Source: Alphaproteobacteria bacterium (GTDB lineage Bacteria; Pseudomonadota; Alphaproteobacteria; Rhizobiales; Beijerinckiaceae). Taken from it: a DNA stretch of 5,367 nucleotides. The position numbers and the translations under genes were made by a program. The notes below the pieces were generated by a model. That model was not told the origin of the DNA. It ran no database searches and saw only the letters and a list, made by a program, of their open reading frames with translations. Shown one piece after another: positions 1 to 5,032 of this stretch (the stretch's first letter is position 1; each line of letters begins with the position of its first letter). Where the stretch lies: NCBI GenBank assembly GCA_009920595.1, contig RFZR01000127.1, positions 1-5,367 on the forward strand. The letters are read 5' to 3'.

Positions 1-279
1 GCCATCGTTCTTGTCGATATAGGCGCCCGCTTTCGTCATGTATTCGACGGTTGAGGGAATGGCATCGGCAAAACCGATCTGCTCTAACACATCGAGAATC
101 TTGTGATGGATCTTTTGCATATCGTCTTGCGAGAGCACTTGATATTTTCCACCGGGAAGCCCCGGCCAAATCGGCCGATCCGCATCAGAGAGTTTTGAAG
201 CACGGGCTTGGCGACGCGCATCGCGCCCTCCACGGCGGCCGCTGTCACGTGAAGAAGTTTCCATCGCGTCGATGCTCAT
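1..279 (-). CDS. Trimethylamine methyltransferase (MttB) superfamily protein, N-terminal part
   Basis: The window edge cuts this gene, leaving its first 93 codons. The N-terminus has the layout I associate with bacterial MttB-superfamily proteins (COG5598): a short variable start, an arginine/glycine-rich stretch at residues 11-26 (RDSGRRGGRDARRQAR), then PGLPGGKY at 39-46 and a helix with HHKILDVLEQIGFADA at 57-72. The TIM barrel and active site lie outside the window. Archaeal MttB uses pyrrolysine to methylate a corrinoid protein from trimethylamine. Bacterial relatives usually lack pyrrolysine, and characterised ones act on glycine betaine (MtgB), L-carnitine (MtcB) or proline betaine (MtpB). 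The pyrrolysine/UAG position cannot be checked here. The ATG is supported by a strong GGGGAGGG five bases upstream. The gene diverges from the LysR gene, a common arrangement for a target of such a regulator, and lies near carnitine genes, so a quaternary-amine substrate is likely but unproven. Family call fairly sure; substrate unknown. Confidence 0.8.
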   Translation of the reverse strand, partial: MSIDAMETSSRDSGRRGGRDARRQARASKLSDADRPIWPGLPGGKYQVLSQDDMQKIHHKILDVLEQIGFADAIPSTVEYMTKAGAYIDKNDG

Positions 280-384
280 TAAGACCCTCCCCAAGGATCG
301 ATTTCCTGTTGAAAGAACAGAGCCTTGGCGACCCTAAACCGTCAAGAGATTGATTTTCATCATAAGATGAATTTCATTCAACAT
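280..384. promoter_or_regulatory. Divergent regulatory region between MttB-family gene and lysR
   Basis: This 105-base gap separates the two divergent genes, if lysR starts at 385. Its lysR side is AT-rich and holds overlapping symmetry. TTCATC (356-361) and GATGAA (366-371) form an inverted repeat with a four-base spacer. ATGAA (367-371) and TTCAT (373-377) form a second one around a single T. The hexamer TTTCAT therefore recurs at 355-360 and 372-377, 17 bases apart. LysR-type regulators usually bind such dyads near a divergent target, so this is a candidate operator, although it does not follow the usual T-N11-A box symmetrically. On the minus strand TTGACG (340-345) could be a -35 element, but no good -10 follows at 17 bases. 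If lysR starts at 325 instead, part of this region is coding. Confidence 0.4.
285..292 (-). promoter_or_regulatory. Strong ribosome binding site of the MttB-family gene
   Basis: On the minus strand this reads GGGGAGGG and is separated from the ATG at 279 by five bases (TCTTA). It fixes the start codon of the partial methyltransferase gene and suggests efficient translation. It is the strongest Shine-Dalgarno sequence I see in the window. Confidence 0.75.
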
Positions 385-1320
385 ATGACTGATTTAACAA
401 GCTCTCAATCCAGCTCCGTCCGCGAAGGGCCATTGCCGTCTCTGACGGCTTTGCGCGCATTCGAGGCGGCAGCGCGGCATGAGAGCTTTCGGCTCGCGGC
501 CGAGGAATTGAGCATTACCCAATCGGCGGTGAGCCATCAGATCGCGCATCTTGAAGCCCATCTGGGGAAAGATCTCTTCCGCCGGACGGGTCGTCGGGTG
601 GAGCTCACCGAGGCCGGACGGCTCTATTTTCCCTATTTGCGCGAGGCTTTTGAGCGGATTGAGACCGGAACGCGGCTGGTTTCGCGCCCTGCGCAGCAGG
701 AATTGACGGTTCAGGTTTATGTGACAGTCGCGGCCCGCTGGCTGATGCCGCGCGTGCATACGCTGCAGAAATCCTGCCCCGACCTCCATGTCCGCTTTAA
801 TACCAGCCAGATGGACTGGGAATTTGACCCTCGTAACGCCGATATCGGCATGGTCTGCACGGTGGATTCCAACCGCCCCGGCTTTTCTTACACCCCGCTT
901 TTCGAATCGCGGCTTGTGGCCGTGTGCTCGCCAAATCTGTTGAAAAATCAGCCGCCGCTCGTCCATCCGCGCGATGTCGCGCGCTTCACGCTTCTCGAAC
1001 TCTATACGGCGGCGGGCGATTGGGACGCGTGGCTCGGCCCGGGCGGCCGCTCGGGCCTAGGGGAAGCGGCCAGTATTCGTTTTGATTCTTATCTTCTCGC
1101 GCTTGAGGCGGCCTGCGACGGGCAGGGCATTGCGCTCGCGCCTGATTTTCTTGCCGAGCCTGATTTGGCTTCGGGCCGCCTTGTTTCCCCCATTCGCCAT
1201 TCGGTGCCGCAACCTGCGCGCTGGTATCTTGTTGCGCGGCAGGATCGCGCCGATGAGTTGGCGATCCAACGCTTTCGTGATTGGCTGATAAAAGAAGTTG
1301 AACCGCTTCGGAGACCTTAA
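385..1320 (+). CDS. LysR-type transcriptional regulator, GcvA-like
   Basis: A cytoplasmic DNA-binding regulator of 311 residues from the ATG at 385. The winged helix-turn-helix covers about residues 17-77, with LPSLTALRAFEAAARHESF followed by the recognition-helix segment ITQSAVSHQIAHLE (44-57) and FRRTGRRVELTEAG. The effector-binding domain runs from about 105 to the end and resembles GcvA/DsdC-type regulators (ARWLMPRV at 117-124, ADIGMV at 152-157, ACDGQGIALAP at 243-253). E. coli GcvA is about 305 residues, so the length is normal. Start choice is uncertain: in-frame TTG at 325 (331 residues), ATG at 367 and ATG at 385 are all open and none has a good Shine-Dalgarno. I chose 385 because GcvA relatives start only a few residues before the LPSL motif and because the preceding bases form dyads. 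It is divergent from the MttB-family gene and directly followed by the CocE-like gene; both are plausible targets. Its effector is unknown; carnitine, betaine or a derivative is a guess. Confidence 0.88.
   Translation: MTDLTSSQSSSVREGPLPSLTALRAFEAAARHESFRLAAEELSITQSAVSHQIAHLEAHLGKDLFRRTGRRVELTEAGRLYFPYLREAFERIETGTRLVSRPAQQELTVQVYVTVAARWLMPRVHTLQKSCPDLHVRFNTSQMDWEFDPRNADIGMVCTVDSNRPGFSYTPLFESRLVAVCSPNLLKNQPPLVHPRDVARFTLLELYTAAGDWDAWLGPGGRSGLGEAASIRFDSYLLALEAACDGQGIALAPDFLAEPDLASGRLVSPIRHSVPQPARWYLVARQDRADELAIQRFRDWLIKEVEPLRRP
1310..1313 (+). promoter_or_regulatory. Ribosome binding site of the CocE-like gene, inside the end of lysR
   Basis: GGAG lies seven bases before the ATG at 1321 and within the last codons of lysR. 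The lysR stop TAA (1318-1320) touches the ATG. No promoter can fit between the genes, so translational coupling on one transcript is expected. Confidence 0.6.
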
Positions 1321-3435
1321 ATGAGTAAGAAACAAAAGCGCAGTGCTCTTCCTTTGAACGCCGCGCGTGAAGTGAAGTTTAAAGCCGAAGTGGTGAGAGA
1401 CGGTGTGCGTGTCATCGAGAATATTTTTATTCCGCTGTCTGATGGCACACGACTTTCCGCGCGTTTGTGGTTGCCGGTAGATGCTGAAAGCAATCCCGTG
1501 CCCTGCGTGCTTGAATATATCCCTTATCGTAAAACCGATGGCACGCGCGGACGCGATGAGCCAATGCATGGTTATTTTGCGCGCCATGGCACTGCGGCCA
1601 TTCGCGTTGATCAGCGCGGTTCAGGTGAATCAGACGGCTTGATGGAAGACGAATATATCAAGCAAGAACAAGACGACGCGATTGAAGTGATCGCCTGGAT
1701 TGCCGCACAAAAATGGTGCTCCGGCAATGTCGGCATGATGGGAAAAAGTTGGGGCGGCTTCAATTGTCTGCAAGTGGCGATGCGTCGTCCGCCTGCATTG
1801 AAAGCGGTGCTTTCCGTCTGCTCAACCGATGATCGTTATAGCGACGATATTCATTATATGGGCGGCTGTTTGTTGAATGATAATTTCTGGTGGGGCGCGA
1901 TTATGCATGCCTATCAGGCGCGCCCGCTTGATCCCGCCATTGTTGGCGCACGCTGGCGCAAGGATTGGATTGAGCGCGTCAAAGCGATGCCGAATTGGCC
2001 GGTGCTCTGGATGGAGCATCAACGCCGTGATGATTATTGGAAACACGGCTCCGTCTGCGAAGATTGGGATGCGATTGAATGCCCCGTCATGATCACCGGT
2101 GGATGGGCTGATGCCTATACAAATACATTGCCGCGGTTGCTCGCCGGATTAAAAGTCCCGCGTCTCGGGATTCTTGGTCCTTGGGCGCATATCTATCCGC
2201 ATGATGGCACGCCCGGTCCGGCGATTGGCTTTTTACAAGAAGCGCAACGCTGGTGGGATCATTGGTTGAAGGGTGACGACACCGGCATCATGAATGAGCC
2301 GATGTTGCGCGCTTATGTCGAAGATGAAACCGGCGCGGGGAAATGGACCGAACATCGTAAAGGTTATTGGGTGGGTGAGGCACACTGGCCTTCACCGCGC
2401 ATTGCGCCAACGGAGTTTCATCTCGGCGATGGTGCACTTTCAACCACTTCACAAAATGCGCTTTCGATTTCATTTCGCTCGCCACAATGGGTAGGTATGG
2501 GATGTGGTGAATGGATGGGCACGGGCGTTGCGGGTGAACAACCTGCCGATCAACGCATCGATGACGGGATGAGTCTTTGCTTTGACACCGCACCACTCGA
2601 AGAGGATGTGGTCATTCTTGGTGCGCCAGAATTCTCATTTGAATTTTCAAGTGATAAGCCCGTCGCACAAATTGCCGCGCGGCTTTGCAATCTGCGTGAA
2701 GATGGCGCTTCGCATCGCGTCTCTTATGGTGTCTTGAATCTCACGCATTATGAGTCGCATGAACATCCAAAGAAACTTGAGCCTGGTAAAAAATACAAAG
2801 CGAAAGTTACTTTGAATGCGTGTGGCCATCATTTCCGCAAAGGCACACGCATCAGACTTGCTCTTTCAACCGCCTATTGGCCGTTGATTTGGCCTGCACC
2901 GGAAGCGGCGACGCTGACGCTTTCAACGGGTAATTCCTCATTGATGTTGCCTATTCGTCCCGCATCAAGCGACGATCAAGCGGTTAAATTTTTGCCGCCT
3001 GAAAGCGCGCCCGATGCGCCTGTGTCGATCATCCGCAAAGGTCATGCTGAGCGTAGAGTCGAGATTGATCTTCTCAATCGTTCAGCCACTTATCGCACGG
3101 TGGGTGAGGGCGGTGTGTTTGGTGAAGGTGTACGCCAATTTGATGAAACGGGCACATCGCTAAGCCATGATCTCACGCGTGAATTGACGATTTCGGCCGA
3201 TGAGCCGCTTTGCGCGCGTTATCTGATCACGCAAGCCTATGAAATGGGCCGTCCAGGATGGATGACGCGATCAGAGACGCGTATGGAACTCACTTCGACG
3301 CTCAAAGAATTCCATGTCAAAGCGCGCACGGAGATTTTCGAGAATGGAAAATCACGTCTCGTGCGCGAATGGGATGACTTGGCCTGCATCCTCAGGCGTG
3401 GGGAGCGACGCATGATCACTCGCGAGCTTTTGTAA
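1321..3435 (+). CDS. CocE/NonD family alpha/beta hydrolase (peptidase S15-like acyl esterase)
   Basis: A 704-residue serine hydrolase. The N-terminal part (about 30-320) is the alpha/beta hydrolase fold with a cap. The nucleophile elbow GKSWGG puts the catalytic serine at 143. The other expected triad members are Asp264 in GGWADAY and His290 in GPWAHIYPH. Tyr69 in IPYRK fits the oxyanion-hole tyrosine of cocaine esterase, and DQRGSGESDG (97-106) is the typical strand-turn. From about 385 to 545 comes the jelly-roll X-Pro dipeptidyl-peptidase C-terminal domain (LTHYESHEHPKKLEPG, IRLALSTAYWPL). About 150 further residues follow, as in the longer alphaproteobacterial members. I see no signal peptide, so it should be cytoplasmic. 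Family members cleave esters (cocaine), glutaryl-cephalosporins or X-Pro peptides, so the substrate cannot be read from sequence. The tight link to lysR and the nearby carnitine genes suggest an O-acylcarnitine or other quaternary-amine ester or amide. The last 27 codons overlap cdhB on the other strand, and the C-terminus looks abnormal. The second half is visibly more AT-rich than lysR. Confidence 0.9.
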   Translation: MSKKQKRSALPLNAAREVKFKAEVVRDGVRVIENIFIPLSDGTRLSARLWLPVDAESNPVPCVLEYIPYRKTDGTRGRDEPMHGYFARHGTAAIRVDQRGSGESDGLMEDEYIKQEQDDAIEVIAWIAAQKWCSGNVGMMGKSWGGFNCLQVAMRRPPALKAVLSVCSTDDRYSDDIHYMGGCLLNDNFWWGAIMHAYQARPLDPAIVGARWRKDWIERVKAMPNWPVLWMEHQRRDDYWKHGSVCEDWDAIECPVMITGGWADAYTNTLPRLLAGLKVPRLGILGPWAHIYPHDGTPGPAIGFLQEAQRWWDHWLKGDDTGIMNEPMLRAYVEDETGAGKWTEHRKGYWVGEAHWPSPRIAPTEFHLGDGALSTTSQNALSISFRSPQWVGMGCGEWMGTGVAGEQPADQRIDDGMSLCFDTAPLEEDVVILGAPEFSFEFSSDKPVAQIAARLCNLREDGASHRVSYGVLNLTHYESHEHPKKLEPGKKYKAKVTLNACGHHFRKGTRIRLALSTAYWPLIWPAPEAATLTLSTGNSSLMLPIRPASSDDQAVKFLPPESAPDAPVSIIRKGHAERRVEIDLLNRSATYRTVGEGGVFGEGVRQFDETGTSLSHDLTRELTISADEPLCARYLITQAYEMGRPGWMTRSETRMELTSTLKEFHVKARTEIFENGKSRLVREWDDLACILRRGERRMITRELL
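3352..3435. other. Tail-to-tail antisense overlap of hydrolase and thioesterase genes
   Basis: The two convergent genes share 84 bases. The codons are in register: the thioesterase stop TGA is opposite the TCA codon for Ser678 of the hydrolase, and the hydrolase stop TAA is opposite the TTA codon for Leu133 of the thioesterase. No room remains for a terminator between the genes, so the two transcripts must overlap at their 3' ends. Confidence 0.85.
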
Positions 3436-3831
3436 TGCCGCACCCGCCTCCGGTGGAAAGGGCGAAATTTTCGGACCTGTCTGATCGATTGAGGCCAGCA
3501 ATTGCTCACAAGTTGCGAGCAATGTGCCTGTTTCACCATGACGGAGCCATTGATAAAGTCGAAGTCTTTTAGCGTCGATTTCAAGAATCTGTCCCGAGAC
3601 TTTGAGTGGCGCGCCTTCTTTCACTTCGTGATGAAAGCGTAATTGCATCGCGAGTGTGAAAAGCGTGTGGTTGGTGGCTTTTCGTCCCTCCGTATCAAGT
3701 CCGATTTGATCCATAAGCGCATCAATCGCGCGTGAAAAAGGGATCGCATAAGCGGCATCATTCATATGGCCGTTGAAATCGACCCACTCTTTCAAAACGA
3801 CAGCGTCATAAAGATGCATTGGTTCGGTCAT
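3352..3831 (-). CDS. cdhB: Hot-dog thioesterase, probable betainyl-CoA thioesterase
   Basis: A 159-residue single-domain protein of the 4-hydroxybenzoyl-CoA thioesterase (hot-dog) type. The motif EWVDFNGHMNDAAY at residues 15-28 is the family signature around the central helix, with Asp18 at the position of the usual catalytic acid. FHHEVKEGAPLKVSGQI (67-83) and EQLLASID (109-116) are the later strands, and a conserved-looking tail PFPPEAG (124-130) follows. In carnitine-degrading bacteria this protein hydrolyses betainyl-CoA to glycine betaine and CoA; in some rhizobia it is fused to the C-terminus of carnitine dehydrogenase. Here it is a separate gene beginning 15 bases after cdhA, with AAGG (minus strand, 3841-3844) nine bases before the ATG, so the two are surely co-transcribed. 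The neighbour makes betainyl-CoA the best substrate guess; another short acyl-CoA remains possible. The 3' end overlaps the hydrolase gene. Confidence 0.82.
   Translation of the reverse strand: MTEPMHLYDAVVLKEWVDFNGHMNDAAYAIPFSRAIDALMDQIGLDTEGRKATNHTLFTLAMQLRFHHEVKEGAPLKVSGQILEIDAKRLRLYQWLRHGETGTLLATCEQLLASIDQTGPKISPFPPEAGAALQKLASDHASLPTPEDAGQVIPFAHET
3501..3523 (+). terminator. Weak hairpin downstream of the CocE-like gene
   Basis: ATTGCTC (3501-3507) and GAGCAAT (3517-3523) pair perfectly over seven bases with a nine-base loop, 65 bases past the hydrolase stop and inside the antisense strand of cdhB. It could slow or end plus-strand transcription from the lysR-hydrolase operon. The stem is short and no clear U tract follows (only TGTTTC), so it may be a chance product of the cdhB coding sequence. 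Confidence 0.2.
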
Positions 3832-3846
3832 CAGCGCGCGCCTTGA

Positions 3847-4809
3847 TTAGATATGATCCGGACGCCCTTCGGCTTCGGGCCAGTAATTTTTAACAAGCTT
3901 CAGAAGATCATTCAAAAACGCATCACGACGACGTTCAAGTTCTTTTACCGAGCGACCGGCAGCTTGATGTTCGCATCCATCGACAATCCGGTCGATGATT
4001 TGATCGGTAAGTTCAGGGGCGGGGGTGTATGAATAGGGCAATTTCAAAGCCGGGCCGAATTGATGCATGAAATGGCGCATGCCGGCATCCCCACCCGCAA
4101 GCTGGAAGGTGAGGAATGTGCCCATGAGCGACCAACGCAAGCCACAGCCATAAACAACAGCCGCATCAATTTCTTCGGTCGTTGCGATGTCATCTTTGAT
4201 GAGCCAGAGCGCTTCGCGCCACAAGGCTTCCATCAAACGGTCGGCAATGAAGCCTTCAATTTCTTTGCGCACATGCAAAGGCCGCATACCGATTTGGCGA
4301 TAGAAATTTTTTGCCGCTTCAACAGTGGCGGGCGCTGTTTTCTCACCCGCGACAATTTCAACAAGCGGTAAGAGATAGACAGGGTTGAAGGGATGGCCGA
4401 CAACAATGCGTGATGGATCTTTGCAAAGCTTTTGCAGGCTTGTTGGTAATAGATAAGAGGTCGATGAGGCGATGATCGCACCAGGCTTTGCGTGCGAATC
4501 AATTTCGGCCAAGAGTTTTTGTTTCAGTTCTTCGCGCTCGGGCGCGTTCTCTTGAATGAAATCGGCATTTTTAACAGCCTCCGCGACGCTTGAAACATAT
4601 GTCAAACGCGATTGGCTCGCATCTTTCGCAAGCCCTGCGGTCTCGAGTGCGGGCCAGGCATTGGCAATCGCCGCGCGGATCTTCGCTTCGCCATCGGGCG
4701 CCGGATCAAAGGCCACAACATCAAGTCCATGCGCGAGACAGCGCGCGGCCCAACCGGAACCGATGACGCCCGATCCGATTATGGCGACGGTTTTGACAGA
4801 CGAAGACAT
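3847..4809 (-). CDS. cdhA: L-carnitine 3-dehydrogenase (3-hydroxyacyl-CoA dehydrogenase fold)
   Basis: A 320-residue cytoplasmic NAD-dependent dehydrogenase (EC 1.1.1.108) that oxidises L-carnitine to 3-dehydrocarnitine, the first step of aerobic carnitine breakdown. The Rossmann domain opens with VAIIGSGVIGSGWAA: GxGxxG is at residues 12-17 and Asp35 ends strand two, as expected for NAD. SSTS is at 115-118, and GHPFNP (138-143) carries the catalytic His139, with Glu151 in LVEIV as its partner. The C-terminal helical domain contains GFIADRLMEALWREAL (186-201) and GCGLRWSLMG (221-230). These two motifs and the single-domain size point to carnitine dehydrogenase rather than hydroxybutyryl-CoA dehydrogenase. 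I chose the ATG at 4809 because GGGAG lies eight bases before it. A longer frame up to 4989 would add 60 residues with no family resemblance. It leads the cdhA-cdhB operon and diverges from the transporter gene. The next enzyme, BKACE/CdhC, is not in the window. Confidence 0.87.
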   Translation of the reverse strand: MSSSVKTVAIIGSGVIGSGWAARCLAHGLDVVAFDPAPDGEAKIRAAIANAWPALETAGLAKDASQSRLTYVSSVAEAVKNADFIQENAPEREELKQKLLAEIDSHAKPGAIIASSTSYLLPTSLQKLCKDPSRIVVGHPFNPVYLLPLVEIVAGEKTAPATVEAAKNFYRQIGMRPLHVRKEIEGFIADRLMEALWREALWLIKDDIATTEEIDAAVVYGCGLRWSLMGTFLTFQLAGGDAGMRHFMHQFGPALKLPYSYTPAPELTDQIIDRIVDGCEHQAAGRSVKELERRRDAFLNDLLKLVKNYWPEAEGRPDHI

Positions 4810-4817
4810 GGACTTAA

Positions 4818-4822
4818 CTCCC
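4818..4822 (-). promoter_or_regulatory. Ribosome binding site deciding the cdhA start
   Basis: On the minus strand this reads GGGAG, eight bases before the ATG at 4809. It supports the 320-residue form over the upstream in-frame ATG at 4989. Confidence 0.65.
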
Positions 4823-4836
4823 GCGTGAATGGATAA

Positions 4837-4889
4837 CTGCGACAGACTATCGCTGAACCAACGTCTAAGGGGAAGCCTCTCTGCGACAG
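4837..4889. repeat. Direct repeat pair CTGCGACAG upstream of cdhA
   Basis: The 9-mer CTGCGACAG occurs at 4837-4845 and 4881-4889, 44 bases apart (about four helical turns), within the cdhA leader. Each copy has partial dyad symmetry (CTG-CGA-CAG), as operator sites often do. The flanking bases differ, so the match is limited to nine bases. It may be a pair of regulator sites for carnitine control, but chance cannot be excluded. Confidence 0.3.
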
Positions 4890-4899
4890 TGATTTGGCA

Positions 4900-4928
4900 G
4901 GGCCCGACCGGTCGATGCATTCGGGCCC
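4900..4928. repeat. Inverted repeat in the cdhA/transporter divergent region
   Basis: GGGCCCGA (4900-4907) and TCGGGCCC (4921-4928) are perfect reverse complements with a 13-base spacer. The arm starts are 21 bases apart, about two turns of DNA, which suits a dimeric repressor or activator. The position, roughly 90-120 bases before the cdhA start and just upstream of the transporter gene, fits a shared operator. No T-run follows on either strand, so it is unlikely to be a terminator. I saw no convincing -35/-10 pair in the 223-base gap (4810-5032). Confidence 0.35.
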
Positions 4929-5032
4929 GCGCCGCTGCTATGTCGTTTCCGTTGAGGTCTATGTCCTTTTTGGGCGCGCAGTTTCCCAAGAATCATGAGA
5001 CACAGGATCATGGTGCGGATTTAAGTTTTTTC

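Noticed and set aside
309..339. TTGAAA with CTAAAC as a lysR promoter
   Set aside because: The spacer is 19 bases and the -10 match is poor, so the support is too weak to list as a feature.
51..353. Plus-strand open frame at the left edge
   Set aside because: It is antisense to the well-supported methyltransferase N-terminus, runs through its ribosome binding site, and has no recognisable domain.
394..966. 190-codon minus-strand frame inside lysR
   Set aside because: It is fully antisense to the LysR coding region, matches no family I recognise, and is explained by high-GC third positions of lysR.
1057..1587. 176-codon minus-strand frame spanning the lysR end and hydrolase start
   Set aside because: It is antisense to two well-supported genes, and its translation is basic and low in recognisable structure.
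4891..4910. Possible sigma-54 promoter (TTGGCAG) upstream of the transporter
   Set aside because: The GG is not followed by GC at the required ten-base distance, so the -12 element is missing.
4900..4928. Inverted repeat as a rho-independent terminator
   Set aside because: It lies between divergent gene starts and has no T-run on either strand; an operator is the better reading.
3847..4989. Longer cdhA form starting at 4989
   Set aside because: The extra 60 residues show no dehydrogenase features, and a good Shine-Dalgarno (GGGAG) supports the ATG at 4809.
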